Below are positions 1 through 11,416 of a stretch of 64,000 nt of DNA, piece after piece. Both the position numbers and the translations under genes were made by a program. Numbering within the stretch: position 1 is the stretch's first letter; each line of letters starts with the position of its first letter. This DNA is from Liquorilactobacillus mali KCTC 3596 = DSM 20444 (lineage in GTDB: Bacteria; Bacillota; Bacilli; Lactobacillales; Lactobacillaceae), in the NCBI RefSeq assembly GCF_000260415.1, contig NZ_BACP01000068.1:1-64000 (forward strand). Reading direction: 5' to 3'. The notes beneath the pieces are model-generated. The model was not told the origin of the DNA. It ran no database searches and worked only from the letters and a program-made list of their open reading frames with translations.

Positions 1-6
1 CAAATG

Positions 7-50
7 AAAAGGATTAGATTGAAAGATAACTTTTAATCTAATCCTTTTTT
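7..50. terminator. Intrinsic terminator, probably bidirectional
   Basis: A perfect 14-bp stem (arms 7-20 and 35-48, AAAAGGATTAGATT and its complement) with a 14-nt loop ends in a T-run on the plus strand and has A-residues before it, so it can work in both directions. It would end the sigma-factor transcript coming from the right and whatever enters from the left edge. Confidence 0.75.
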
Positions 51-180
51 GTCTCCATAAATAAGCTAGTTTCATAAGCAAGAATTTTGAATAACACAAC
101 TGTAAGGAACATGGTGTGCTTCCAGTTAGTACTTAATTCTACTGCTCTTTTTATAAAAAAATGATACATAAAACAAAGAA

Positions 181-771
181 TCAAAAAAGTTCTTCCGCTA
201 ACTTATTTTTGCAACGATTAACAGCTCGATTAACCTTATTTTGAGGTTCTTTAAGCAAAATGGCAATTGCTTCTGGAGACTGATGTTTAAAATAAAGTAA
301 TGAAAAAACATGATATTCAAAATCTGAAAGCAAGTAGGGCAGACTATTAACGGCCTCATTAATGATAACTGTATTTTCAGGTGAAATATTGGAAATTGCA
401 GATTTTGAATAGTACTCACCTTGTGTTTCTAAAATATTTTCAAAAGATTCAGCAAATCTATCTGCCTGACGTTTTGTCGCACTTTCTTTACGCAAAATAC
501 TGCAAAAACAGTTAAGCAAACTTTGCTGGTAAAATTTGCCAAATGTAATTTTTCCATCGATATTATATGCTAGAACTGCTTGATAACAAACAATTCTTGA
601 CTCCTGCAACAGATCATCTATTTCATAAAATCTAAAATGATAGCGATTAATTGAGCTTAAAACAAGTGGACGGTATTGTAAAAATAATTTTTGAAAATCT
701 TCATTATCATTAGTGTTCCTAATACTTAAAATTTGTTCAGTTATACTTTTATTATCTAAAGAATTTGCCAT
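181..771 (-). CDS. Sigma-70 family factor, SigH/ComX-like
   Basis: The 196-residue protein has the layout of a small alternative sigma factor. A region-2-like helix carries DDLLQE at residues 52-57, and a C-terminal region-4-like helix-turn-helix spans about residues 145-190. It should direct RNA polymerase to a special promoter set. In lactobacilli the comparable proteins are SigH/ComX homologues linked to competence genes, but that role here is inference. It stands alone next to tRNA-Thr; the usual rpmG-secE-nusG neighbours of sigH are absent, so it may be a second, divergent copy. The start has GGTGGCG upstream. A distant ECF-like factor is the alternative. Confidence 0.75.
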   Translation of the reverse strand: MANSLDNKSITEQILSIRNTNDNEDFQKLFLQYRPLVLSSINRYHFRFYEIDDLLQESRIVCYQAVLAYNIDGKITFGKFYQQSLLNCFCSILRKESATKRQADRFAESFENILETQGEYYSKSAISNISPENTVIINEAVNSLPYLLSDFEYHVFSLLYFKHQSPEAIAILLKEPQNKVNRAVNRCKNKLAEELF

Positions 772-908
772 GCTATTAACGCCACCATTCTGCTTGATAT
801 ATTTATTGTTTAATAATATCAGGCGTGGAGATAATAAAAAGAGAAGTTCTTCTCAAAACAGCAAATAAATTTGATAAAAAGTTACATATACAAATTAAAC
901 ATAAATAA

Positions 909-951
909 AAAGGACCACAGAAAAATAAAATTAAATTCTTTGCAGTCCTTT
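909..951 (-). terminator. Terminator of tRNA-Thr transcript
   Basis: Reading the minus strand, AAAGGAC (951-945) and GTCCTTT (915-909) form the base of a stem-loop followed by T-rich sequence. It begins about 27 nt beyond the 3' end of the tRNA gene, so it should end that transcript before the sigma-factor gene. Confidence 0.6.
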
Positions 952-977
952 ATTCACGATATGATATAACACATGTA

Positions 978-1050
978 AGCCACTTACCGGATTTGAACCG
1001 GTGACCCCCACCTTACCATGGTGGTGCTCTACCTGCTGAGCTAAAGTGGC
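978..1050 (-). tRNA. tRNA-Thr (anticodon GGT)
   Basis: On the minus strand a 73-nt cloverleaf can be drawn. The acceptor stem GCCACTT pairs with AAGTGGC, the D-arm has TAGCTCAGCAGGTAGAGC, the anticodon stem CCACC/GGTGG closes the loop ATGGTAA, and the T-loop is GGTTCAAATCC. The anticodon is GGT, reading ACC/ACU threonine codons. The discriminator base is U, as expected for Gram-positive tRNA-Thr. CCA is not encoded. Confidence 0.96.
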
Positions 1051-1202
1051 AACAAATACTGACTAAAATAGTATATTATATCGTATTATTAAATGCAAGA
1101 CCTTAAGCGTGATAGATATAACTATATGCTTGAAAAGGCAGTATAATAATACTATTAAAAGGTCAATACTTGATTTTCAATTAAACTAACAATAATAAAA
1201 AA

Positions 1203-3473
1203 TTACTTTTGTTTAAACGTAATATCTTGTTCAATGGTAAAGAGGCCACTAGGAATAGCCGTTATAAGATTTGAGATCCCCTTAACACTAATTAAAACTA
1301 AATCATGCATCGCTCTCGAGCAGATGGTATAGAGAACTCCACGGGAAGAATCATCTGCAAAATTATTCTGGGAAACCTCGAAAGCAATTACTGCATCAAA
1401 TTCAAGCCCTTTTGCAAGATAAATAGGTAAAAGGACAAGTCCTTTTGGCAGTGAACGATCATTATTCGTGATGAGTGTTGGTGCATCCTTAGTCTTGAAG
1501 GACTTTAATAATACTTGACATGTGGCGACATCCTTTGTAATTATAGCGACCGTTTCGTTCTTTTTAAGAAGCAGTCTCGCCTCCGTCAAGAGTTTTGAAA
1601 TAGTATTTGATTCATCGGTTAGTACTAATTTTGGTAACGAGCCGGAGCGGGTGAAAGCTTGAATTTTGTCACCATCAGGTAATAATGCCTTCATGAACGA
1701 GGTAATTTCAAAAGTTGAACGATAGCTTTTGTTTAACTCGATCATCCTGGCCCTTTTAGGGTTGATTGTTTGCTTGAGATCCTTCATTAATTCCTGCGGT
1801 GCCTGAATCTCATGGTATAAGGCTTGTTCACTGTCACCCAAGAGGGTAAGGTGTGCATTTGGAAAGGCTGCGTGCAAATAGTATATCTGTGCAAGTGAAT
1901 AATCCTGCATCTCATCAATAAAAAGATGCTGAATTGAATGATTTTGTCCCTCGCCAGTTATTTGATCACGCAGATATAAAATTGGGGCACAATCTTCTAG
2001 TCGGATACGGTGGTACTCTAATTCATTATTGAATCTTACAACATCATCTGATAATACTTCTTTCAAAAACTCACTATATTGGTGATATACATCTATGAAA
2101 TAATTATTGTAGATTGCTTCATAGATTGGTTCAAACTTAGCACTGACAATTTTGTTGCTAAGGTAGTTTATCTCAGCCTCAATGTCTTCAAAACGGCCCC
2201 GTTGATAATTACCTAGAAGTGAATAATATTCCTCTTCCGTTAAGCTATCGATTTTTTTGAGTACCCATTGGGCATTTAACTCTTTTTTTATTTTCTTTTT
2301 TAATTCTTTAATAAGAATATTTTTAAGTTCGAAGTGCCGTATGTGGTGTGGTTGTGCTACGGGAAGCTTGGAATACAGTGACCTGATTTCAGAACTTGAG
2401 AAAATAACTTGGTCAACGAGAATTAAATCGTTAAAGAAAATATGAGAACTGTCTAAATTTGTTACATATTCTTTGATTGTACGCATAAAATCAGCATCTT
2501 CTTTGACCGTTATTTCAGTATTAACAGAAGATGAACTTTTTTTCTCGAAGTTATCAAAAAGGGTTTCAACTTTTAAGCCCTCAAAGCGTTGAGCAAAAAA
2601 TTCAGCAAGAGTTACCTGTCGCATATTTCGCTCACCTAAACTAGGAAGTACTTCAGAAATATAATGACTGAATAGCAGATTGGGTGAGAACAAAACGATT
2701 TGTTCTGCGCTTAATTCAGAACGGCTGTGATATAAAAGAAATGCAATACGTTGTAAAATAGCCGAAGTTTTTCCACTGCCAGCAACACCTTGGACAATTA
2801 ACAGATCATGTGTGGTATCACGAATTATGTCATTTTGTTCCTTCTGAATGGTAGCTACGATATTTTTCATATATTCATCGCTTTGTTCACCAAGCATTTC
2901 CTGTAGAAGCTCATCACCAACTGTTTCATTGGTATCAAACATATTAGTGATTTTTCCAGCTTGAATCCTAAACTGCCTTTTCTTCAATAGTTGTGCTTCT
3001 TGTTCTCCTATAGGCGTAGTGTAGCTGACGGTTCCAAGTGTGCCATTATAGTAAATACTTGAAATGGGTGCGCGCCAATCATAGATCAAGAAGTTTCCCA
3101 TGTCATCATTGAAGGAGGATGTCCCAATATAGAGCGTTTCGGGAGAAGTTTCTCCTTTTTCATGGATGTCTATCCGTCCAAAATAAGGAGAATCCTCCAA
3201 ATCAGATAGAAGATGGATCTGTCTGCTTAAAATCTTTTCAGTTTCTACATTTTTTGCGATTAATTGTTTCTGCTGCTGAACTTCAGCGTTGGTTTCCATT
3301 TGATCATCAACTTCAAACGTATTGATTTTAGCATTCTGGACATAGTTTTTCTCAACTGATGAGCGCTCAGTACGTGCTTTATCATATTCATGCTGAGTTT
3401 TCAAGAGTGATTTCTCTATCTTACCAACAACTGTATCAACTCTTTTTTGTTCGAAATTTCTTTCTTTACCCAA
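1203..3473 (-). CDS. helD: RNA polymerase recycling motor HelD
   Basis: A 756-residue UvrD/Rep-like superfamily 1 ATPase. The N-terminal coiled coil (about residues 1-95) is the arm that enters the RNA polymerase secondary channel in known HelD proteins. A YDWRAP motif lies at 131-136, the Walker A GVAGSGKTS at 229-237 and a Walker B-like FIDEMQD near residue 540. HelD frees stalled core RNA polymerase from nucleic acid. Length fits the Firmicute class. The start is TTG at 3473 with AAGGGAG about 7 nt before it. The gene is monocistronic and divergent from trpS. DNA helicase IV is the older label for the same family. Confidence 0.93.
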   Translation of the reverse strand: MGKERNFEQKRVDTVVGKIEKSLLKTQHEYDKARTERSSVEKNYVQNAKINTFEVDDQMETNAEVQQQKQLIAKNVETEKILSRQIHLLSDLEDSPYFGRIDIHEKGETSPETLYIGTSSFNDDMGNFLIYDWRAPISSIYYNGTLGTVSYTTPIGEQEAQLLKKRQFRIQAGKITNMFDTNETVGDELLQEMLGEQSDEYMKNIVATIQKEQNDIIRDTTHDLLIVQGVAGSGKTSAILQRIAFLLYHSRSELSAEQIVLFSPNLLFSHYISEVLPSLGERNMRQVTLAEFFAQRFEGLKVETLFDNFEKKSSSSVNTEITVKEDADFMRTIKEYVTNLDSSHIFFNDLILVDQVIFSSSEIRSLYSKLPVAQPHHIRHFELKNILIKELKKKIKKELNAQWVLKKIDSLTEEEYYSLLGNYQRGRFEDIEAEINYLSNKIVSAKFEPIYEAIYNNYFIDVYHQYSEFLKEVLSDDVVRFNNELEYHRIRLEDCAPILYLRDQITGEGQNHSIQHLFIDEMQDYSLAQIYYLHAAFPNAHLTLLGDSEQALYHEIQAPQELMKDLKQTINPKRARMIELNKSYRSTFEITSFMKALLPDGDKIQAFTRSGSLPKLVLTDESNTISKLLTEARLLLKKNETVAIITKDVATCQVLLKSFKTKDAPTLITNNDRSLPKGLVLLPIYLAKGLEFDAVIAFEVSQNNFADDSSRGVLYTICSRAMHDLVLISVKGISNLITAIPSGLFTIEQDITFKQK

Positions 3474-3547
3474 TAGAATCTCCCTTTTATCCTTTAGTAG
3501 AGAATAATATTATCACAAACAAGGCAAGACAACAACGTAAGAAGCTT

Positions 3548-3576
3548 TTGATTTAATAAAGGCTTTGCGGTAAAAT
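3548..3576 (+). promoter_or_regulatory. Promoter of the trpS T-box transcript
   Basis: TTGATT (3548-3553) and TAAAAT (3571-3576) are separated by 17 nt, a sigma-A-type arrangement placed just upstream of the T-box leader. Confidence 0.55.
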
Positions 3577-3582
3577 AACCTT

Positions 3583-3777
3583 ATTCGATGATCAGATAGT
3601 AGTTTAACTCTAACAGAGATGCATTGAACGGTTGAGAGATGCAATGTCAAACGAATTGGACTGGGAGAATATAAATTAATGAAATATGTGTTGTAATGAG
3701 AGGCAGTTTATACTGCAAGATAGGTGGTACCGCGCTTAATTACGTCCTATTGCTATTTTTTAGCGATGGGATTTTTT
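3583..3777 (+). promoter_or_regulatory. T-box leader of trpS
   Basis: The leader carries the T-box signature AGGTGGTACCGCG (3722-3734), which binds the 3' end of uncharged tRNA. A Rho-independent terminator follows (stem 3745-3755 with 3761-3771, two wobble pairs, then a T-run). In the specifier region the sequence GAATTGGAC places a TGG (Trp) codon at 3657-3659, matching the downstream tryptophanyl-tRNA synthetase. Uncharged tRNA-Trp should favour the antiterminator and switch trpS on. The specifier position was assigned by eye. Confidence 0.92.
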
Positions 3778-3799
3778 ATTTTGAAAGGGGTAATTGATA

Positions 3800-4813
3800 A
3801 TGAAAAAAACAATTTTAACGGGAGATCGACCAACAGGAAAGCTTCATATTGGTCATTATATTGGATCATTGAAAAGCCGTGTTAAACTACAAAATACAGG
3901 TGACTATAACACGTTCATCATGATTGCTGACCAGCAAGCACTCACAGATAATGCACGTGATCCAGAAAAAATTCGTAAGTCATTAATCGAGGTGGCCCTT
4001 GATTACTTGGCCGTTGGGATTGATCCTGCAAAATCAACTATTTTTGTACAATCACAAATTCCTGCTTTATCTGAACTGACAACATATTACCTCAACTTAG
4101 TAACGGTATCTCGCTTGGAGCGCAATCCTACCGTGAAAGCAGAAATTCAGCAGAAAAATTTTGAGCGTTCTATCCCAGCGGGCTTCTTTGTTTATCCAGT
4201 GAGCCAGGCTGCAGATATTACGGCTTTTAAAGCAAATCTTGTACCAGTGGGCGATGATCAGGAACCAATGATTGAACAGGCTCGCGAAATTGTCAGAAGC
4301 TTTAACACGATTTATGGTCAAGAAATCCTAGTTGAGCCAGAAGGAGTTTTCCCTGAAAAGGGTGCTGGCAGATTGCCTGGATTGGACGGTAATGCGAAGA
4401 TGAGTAAATCATTGAATAACTGTATTTATCTCTCCGATGATGCAGATACTTTAAAGAAGAAAATCATGTCAATGTATACGGATCCTGATCATGTTCATGT
4501 AGAGGACCCAGGTAAGATTGAAGGCAATATGGTATTCACATATCTAGATGTTTTTGATGAAGATAAAGAAAAAGTTGCGCAATTAAAACAAGAATATCAA
4601 GCTGGTGGTCTAGGGGATGTCAAAATAAAAAGATATCTAAATGAAGTTCTCGAGGCAAAATTGAAACCAATAAGAGAAAGACGTGCAGAATTTGCCAAAG
4701 ACATTCCTTCCGTATATGATATCTTAAAAGAAGGTAGTGCCCGTGCCAATGCAGTAGCAGAACAGACTCTAAGTGAAGTTAGAGCTGCAATCGGTGTTAA
4801 CTATTTCAAGTAG
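3800..4813 (+). CDS. trpS: Tryptophan-tRNA ligase
   Basis: The 337-residue class I synthetase joins tryptophan to tRNA-Trp in the cytoplasm. The N-terminal Rossmann fold has the HIGH-type motif in [13 protein letters not shown], and AKMSKSLNN is the KMSKS loop. Length is typical for bacterial TrpRS. ATG at 3800 is chosen over the in-frame TTG at 3794 because GAAAGGGG lies 9 nt upstream of it. Expression should be controlled by the T-box leader directly upstream. The next gene, a Ppx-type phosphatase, begins only 37 nt after the stop and may be cotranscribed. Confidence 0.96.
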   Translation: MKKTILTGDRPTGKLHIGHYIGSLKSRVKLQNTGDYNTFIMIADQQALTDNARDPEKIRKSLIEVALDYLAVGIDPAKSTIFVQSQIPALSELTTYYLNLVTVSRLERNPTVKAEIQQKNFERSIPAGFFVYPVSQAADITAFKANLVPVGDDQEPMIEQAREIVRSFNTIYGQEILVEPEGVFPEKGAGRLPGLDGNAKMSKSLNNCIYLSDDADTLKKKIMSMYTDPDHVHVEDPGKIEGNMVFTYLDVFDEDKEKVAQLKQEYQAGGLGDVKIKRYLNEVLEAKLKPIRERRAEFAKDIPSVYDILKEGSARANAVAEQTLSEVRAAIGVNYFK

Positions 4814-4850
4814 TTTTGACAAGTGATGAATGAAGCTGGAGGGGATTTGT

Positions 4851-5792
4851 TTGAAGAATTTGGTAGTTCTTGATTTTGGCTCTAATTCAGTTCGGCTATC
4901 GATTAATAAGATGGAAAAAATTGATAATGGACATAGATTTGCTGAAGTAAAGAGATTGAAAGAAACGACACGACTTGCTGAGGGAATGGGTAATGAAGAA
5001 CAAAAAAAATTATCCCCAGGAGCTATCAAGAGAACTATTCAAGCAATTAAGTATTTTAAGCGTGTCTATCAGACCTATCCTGACTATCAGGTTTTGTCAA
5101 TTGCGACAGCTGCGGTTCGTGAGGCAACCAATAGTCAAGAATTTATTGATGAAGTCTTGGCTTTGACTGGCTCACGGATACATGTTTTATCTGGAAATGA
5201 TGAAGCTTACTATGATTATTTAGGTGTTATCTCAACGCTACCTATCAAAAACTTCATGATTGTAGATATGGGCGGTGGAAGTGTGGAGCTCGCCATTGTA
5301 AAAAAACGGCAATTGATGCATTCTATTAGCTTACCTTATGGCGCTGTAGGTTTAAGCGAACAATTCTGTCAAAATGGTGCTTTGCCCGAAGAAAGTTTGA
5401 AAGCATTCAAGAGTTTTAGCAGTAGGCTGTTTGATGGTTTATCATGGCTGAATGAGGCAAAGGGTTCACCATTAGTTTTATTAGGAGGATGCAATAGGAC
5501 AGTTGCCCGAATTAAAAGGGCTGAGGAAGGATTCGCAGATTTGGATAACATTCATGGTTTTGAATTAGATGTTGCTGATTTTAAGAGGATTTATGCCAAT
5601 CTATTAGAATATTCTACGAAGGAACGTTTGAACATCAAGGGAATGGAAGAAGCCCGTTCTGATATAATTCTTGGTGGAATGACGCCACTTGACGTGTTGC
5701 TTAAGCGCTTGGACAGTAAAAAAATAGTTTTTTCTGAGAGCGGTGTGCGTGAGGGTCTTCTGTATGAGATGGTTGATAAAAAGAAAATATGA
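4851..5792 (+). CDS. Ppx/GppA family phosphatase
   Basis: This belongs to the exopolyphosphatase / pppGpp phosphohydrolase family, which has an actin-like ATPase fold. Visible motifs are the N-terminal phosphate-1 loop VLDFGSNSVRLS and the phosphate-2 loop IVDMGGGSVEL; AVREATN lies between them. The 313-residue form lacks the extra C-terminal domains of long GppA/Ppx enzymes. TTG at 4851 is preferred because GGAGGGG (4838-4844) is correctly spaced; the upstream ATG at 4830 would place that site inside the gene. No polyphosphate kinase is nearby. Whether polyphosphate or pppGpp is the substrate cannot be read from sequence. Confidence 0.88.
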   Translation: MKNLVVLDFGSNSVRLSINKMEKIDNGHRFAEVKRLKETTRLAEGMGNEEQKKLSPGAIKRTIQAIKYFKRVYQTYPDYQVLSIATAAVREATNSQEFIDEVLALTGSRIHVLSGNDEAYYDYLGVISTLPIKNFMIVDMGGGSVELAIVKKRQLMHSISLPYGAVGLSEQFCQNGALPEESLKAFKSFSSRLFDGLSWLNEAKGSPLVLLGGCNRTVARIKRAEEGFADLDNIHGFELDVADFKRIYANLLEYSTKERLNIKGMEEARSDIILGGMTPLDVLLKRLDSKKIVFSESGVREGLLYEMVDKKKI

Positions 5793-5897
5793 CTTTGTTG
5801 TAAAGAAATAATTTTGAATTAGAAAGTTGAAATGGAATGTCATTCACACGATAATCTGCCAGCACGATAAGCAGCTTTAATTAATGATGCAGAGAAA

Positions 5898-6056
5898 GTG
5901 GGACATAAGTTGGTAAATTTGAGTACTAAGGCGAAGCTTGCTATGAGTAATTCGAAATTAGACGAAAAATTTGGAATTATGAAACATATTTATACAGAAT
6001 AATATAGGATATAGGGGCCAGCTCAAAGTTTAATTTTGAACCAGCCCCTATATTTT
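5898..6056 (+). repeat. Intergenic terminator-repeat, copy A
   Basis: This copy has the head GGACATAAGTTGGTAAATTT, the middle GCTATGAGTAATTCGAAATT, and a tail hairpin (6010-6052) with GGGGC...GCCCC arms ending in TTTT. It lies between the convergent ppx-like gene and the minus-strand gene ending at 6120, and probably ends transcription from both sides. It is the first of about ten related copies in the window. Confidence 0.8.
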
Positions 6057-6119
6057 ACTATTATATTAGTTGAGTTGTACTTATTGGAATATATTCATGA
6101 TATCTATACAACAGAATCA

Positions 6120-6875
6120 CTATTGTTTTGTATAGTCTTGTCCGAGAATATTAAAAGATAGTCTTGCAAGTGCCTGCGACCCTTGAAATGAAGTAAAAGC
6201 CTTTTTAGCACTAGTATCTTTATTAACATAGAGGTAATAGGCTTGAGCCGAAACAGGAGGAGTTGACTGATTGGTCTTAAGATTTTCTAGGTAATCGATA
6301 TTTTTGGATGTCAATGCAGTATAATCTAGTGCGCTCACAATAGCTGCTCTGGTCCTTTTTGTCATGACCGAATTGATTGCGTCAGCAGCGGAAGATTCAC
6401 GTTCAAAATGAAGTTTGATATCTGAAAGGACAAGGCTTTGAGGATAATCAATATTTTTGACAATCGATATTTTTTTGGTTGTTGCTGATAGATTTGATAG
6501 TCCTTTGTCCTTAAGAGATACTAATTCATTGGGAATGTAGAGATACACGAGTGAATGTTTAATTTCCTGTTTGTTCATTGCCTTTTCATGTAATCCAATG
6601 ATTACAGAATATTTTTGTTTGTTTTGTATTGCAGTTGTGGCAGTTACAGTTTTTAAAATAACTTTTTTCTTAAGCTTTTTCCCAATAGCACTGGCAATTT
6701 TTTTGTTAAATGTCGATATTTTTTTATTTTCAGTGGAATCCTTAACGATAGCAACTGTCAATTTTTCTTGGGTACTATTCTGAGTGGTATGGAAGTGAAG
6801 ACCTAAAAAAAGCAGAAAAAATAAGCAGACGAATAAACCAATGGTAATTCTAAAAATAGAAGTTTTTTTATTCAT
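6120..6875 (-). CDS. Membrane-anchored substrate-binding-like protein
   Basis: The 251-residue protein starts with a short basic stretch and one strongly hydrophobic segment (about residues 8-27) that would act as a signal anchor; there is no lipobox cysteine. The remainder looks like a periplasmic-binding-protein (SBP type 2) fold: LTVAIVKDSTENKK at the start of the domain, followed by repeated charged and beta-like segments. This assignment is weak and no ligand can be named. The ATG at 6875 with GGGGTAACG upstream is preferred over a longer frame reaching 7085, which would run into the divergent mvaA gene. No ABC-transporter partner is adjacent. Confidence 0.6.
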   Translation of the reverse strand: MNKKTSIFRITIGLFVCLFFLLFLGLHFHTTQNSTQEKLTVAIVKDSTENKKISTFNKKIASAIGKKLKKKVILKTVTATTAIQNKQKYSVIIGLHEKAMNKQEIKHSLVYLYIPNELVSLKDKGLSNLSATTKKISIVKNIDYPQSLVLSDIKLHFERESSAADAINSVMTKRTRAAIVSALDYTALTSKNIDYLENLKTNQSTPPVSAQAYYLYVNKDTSAKKAFTSFQGSQALARLSFNILGQDYTKQ

Positions 6876-6971
6876 AATAAAAAACGTTACCCCTTTGTGG
6901 TGTTGATAGATATTATTATATAATGAAAGAACAAGTTTTGTGCAAAATATTAGTATAAAGGAAGATAAGGA

Positions 6972-8258
6972 ATGCAAAATTATGGGAAATTTTATCAAAA
7001 GCCATGGAAAGAACGAATAAATCTTATCAGTCAGAATGAGAAATTGACAAAAGATCAGATACAGATTTTGAAAAGTTCTGCTCAAAATAGATTTCTAGGT
7101 GACACAATGATAGAAAACTATATAACTGATTATAGCTATCCTGAAGGAATTGCATTTCATTATCTAGTAAACAATAAAGACTATCTAGTTCCGATGGTTA
7201 CAGAGGAGCCGTCAGTAATTGCCGCCAGTAGTCATGGAGCATCTATTATAGCTAAGGCGGGTGGCTTTGTAGCGAGCACCAGTGAAAGACTAATGATTGG
7301 GCAGATTATTTTAGAGAACGTTGAAGATTCAAAAAAATTAATTTTGGAGATTAAGGAATTAACGAAGAACCTCTTGTCAGTAGCTGATCGAGCCCATCCT
7401 TCACTTAAAAGACGTGGCGGCGGAGCACGCTGGTTGAAAACACGAATACTTGCAAAAGATCTAGTGGCAATTGATATTGCAATTGATGTGCAAGAAGCAA
7501 TGGGGGCTAACATGATTAATACAATGTTAGAAGCTGTTGCCAAGAAACTTGAAGAGGTGTTAAACCAACAAGTGTTAATGTCGATTTTGTCGAATTACGC
7601 AACTGAATGTCTTGCAAGGACAACCTGTAAAATCCCGTTTGAGCTATTATCCAGAAATGGAATTGCAGGCGAAATTATTGCAAAAAAAATTGCCCAAGCA
7701 GGTCGTGTAGCACAGTTAGATACCTACAGAGCCGCGACTCATAATAAAGGAATTATGAATGGAATTGATGCAGTTGTAATGGCAAGCGGGAATGATTGGC
7801 GTGCTATTGAGAGCGGTGCACATGCATATGCGGCTAGGAATGGTCAATATAGGGGTCTGAGTACATGGAAGTTGAGTGGTGGCTATTTGATTGGAGAATT
7901 AGAATTGCCACTACCTGTAGGCTTTGTAGGAGGTTCAATTGGTATTGTCCCCTTAGTCAGTATTAATCAAAAATTGATGAAAATTACAAGTGCACGGGAA
8001 CTTGAAAGTATTATCGTATCAGTAGGGTTAGCACAAAATTTGGCTGCCTTATTAGCATTAGTGTCAGAAGGAATTCAAAAGGGACACATGAGGTTGCAGC
8101 TTAAATCACTGGTTATAGCGGCAGGTGCTGATGCAACAGAAGAAGATGCGATAGTTGATAGAATGCTGCAAGAGGGTAAGCGCGACGCAGACAGTGCAAA
8201 AAAAATATTGAGAGATTATCGAAAGAGGGATAAAAATGACCGAAGTCAGCTTGAATGA
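6972..8258 (+). CDS. mvaA: Hydroxymethylglutaryl-CoA reductase, class II
   Basis: The 428-residue enzyme converts HMG-CoA and mevalonate into each other with NAD(P)H. In lactic acid bacteria it works in the mevalonate route to isopentenyl diphosphate. Family motifs include the EEPSVIAASSHGA catalytic-Glu segment near residue 79, an ALMGANM-like segment (QEAMGANMINTMLE), and HNKGIMNGIDAV with the catalytic lysine. The catalytic Asp follows in ASGNDWRAIE. The start lies 12 nt after GGAAGATAAGG-type sequence. Its last 23 bp overlap the next gene, pointing to translational coupling. Confidence 0.95.
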   Translation: MQNYGKFYQKPWKERINLISQNEKLTKDQIQILKSSAQNRFLGDTMIENYITDYSYPEGIAFHYLVNNKDYLVPMVTEEPSVIAASSHGASIIAKAGGFVASTSERLMIGQIILENVEDSKKLILEIKELTKNLLSVADRAHPSLKRRGGGARWLKTRILAKDLVAIDIAIDVQEAMGANMINTMLEAVAKKLEEVLNQQVLMSILSNYATECLARTTCKIPFELLSRNGIAGEIIAKKIAQAGRVAQLDTYRAATHNKGIMNGIDAVVMASGNDWRAIESGAHAYAARNGQYRGLSTWKLSGGYLIGELELPLPVGFVGGSIGIVPLVSINQKLMKITSARELESIIVSVGLAQNLAALLALVSEGIQKGHMRLQLKSLVIAAGADATEEDAIVDRMLQEGKRDADSAKKILRDYRKRDKNDRSQLE

Positions 8259-9189
8259 ACAGACAAAGGATTTGTTAAAAAAAGCTAAAATTGGATTTCC
8301 AAATGAGATTAAAATTATCTATAAAGATGAAAAAGCTGGATTTATCAGACATGATCAAGCTCAACAATACTTGAGTGGTGGAGACTTGATAATTGAAGTA
8401 AATGACATTACTTGCCCTGATTACACTCTTACTCACGAGTTGCTGCACCTACTTGTAAGAATTAATAATGTACCAGAGATTATTTTTAATCTGACTACTA
8501 AGAATCAGAATTTGGATAATAACTTTCTTGCAACTGGTTTTGAATTATATAATACGATTTTACATTTTGAAATATACGATATGCAGCGACAAATGGGACT
8601 CTTCTCCGAGAAAATTCAAGATTTGTACTTGAAGGGGATTACGGAAACACTTAAACCAGAGCCAGAAACTGAAGTAGATAACGTGATGGTTTTAAGAATA
8701 GTGCAGTTATTTGATGCACTTGTCTTTTTTGGAAAAGAAGTTCAGAAAGTTGCAACTGTTTTTGAGAAAAACTATCCGCGTGCTTATCGTGCTGCTAGAC
8801 AATTATTTGAGGCTGCAACCAAAAAGGATTTAACCGGAGTACAAGGACTTCATCGTGCAGTAATTCGTGTATTTACCCAATTTGATGAATGCCTAGATGA
8901 GCTGGGTCTGATGGGGATGAATCTGCGTGAATTTATTACTCTGACACCTGTAGTTAGTGAGCGTCAGTTAAAATTAGAGGTTCGCCAAGTCTTCAATATT
9001 AAAAATTCACAAATGCATGATGTGTATCAGGACAAGCCAGCATATATTGGTTTAGGTATATACAACGAACAAAACTCATTTGTAATTACCGCCCCAAATG
9101 TAAATTCAGATAAATTTTTCAAAAATTTATATGGGATGAGAGTTGCAGTTTTTTTTGATAAGTTCGAAATACCATATCTAAAACGCTAA
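8236..9189 (+). CDS. HELLH-motif protein (IpaB/EvcA-type in lactobacilli)
   Basis: A 317-residue protein without signal peptide or membrane segment. Residues 65-75 contain LTHELLHLLVR, a zinc-metalloprotease HExxH motif; the third ligand is not obvious by eye. From memory, proteins of this type beside HMG-CoA reductase in lactobacilli carry the uninformative label IpaB/EvcA family protein. Its start lies inside the mvaA end (23-bp overlap), so the two are made together, but a link to isoprenoid metabolism is only context. Function is unknown; an intracellular metallopeptidase is the plainest reading of the motif. Confidence 0.75.
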   Translation: MTEVSLNEQTKDLLKKAKIGFPNEIKIIYKDEKAGFIRHDQAQQYLSGGDLIIEVNDITCPDYTLTHELLHLLVRINNVPEIIFNLTTKNQNLDNNFLATGFELYNTILHFEIYDMQRQMGLFSEKIQDLYLKGITETLKPEPETEVDNVMVLRIVQLFDALVFFGKEVQKVATVFEKNYPRAYRAARQLFEAATKKDLTGVQGLHRAVIRVFTQFDECLDELGLMGMNLREFITLTPVVSERQLKLEVRQVFNIKNSQMHDVYQDKPAYIGLGIYNEQNSFVITAPNVNSDKFFKNLYGMRVAVFFDKFEIPYLKR

Positions 9190-9209
9190 TTTGTAATTTT
9201 TTAAATTTG

Positions 9210-11348
<2,139 letters not shown>

Positions 11349-11358
11349 AAACACAAGT

Positions 11359-11398
11359 GAAGTCTTTTTCACAATTTTTGTGGGATTGACTTCTTTTT
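11359..11398 (+). terminator. Terminator after metG
   Basis: GAAGTC (11359-11364) pairs with GACTTC (11388-11393), with an inner CACAA/TTGTG stem, followed by TTTTT. It separates metG from tatD, although read-through into tatD is possible since no clear promoter follows. Confidence 0.7.
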
Positions 11399-11416
11399 GT
11401 TGGTAAAGGAGAAAGT

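Noticed and set aside
836-862. GAGAAG/CTTCTC palindrome with T-run upstream of the sigma gene
   Set aside because: The loop would be only 2-4 nt and the stem about 5 bp, too weak to call a terminator or attenuator.
6876-7085. Longer hydrophobic start for the minus-strand substrate-binding-like gene
   Set aside because: It overlaps the mvaA 5' end and lacks a ribosome site; ATG 6875 has one.
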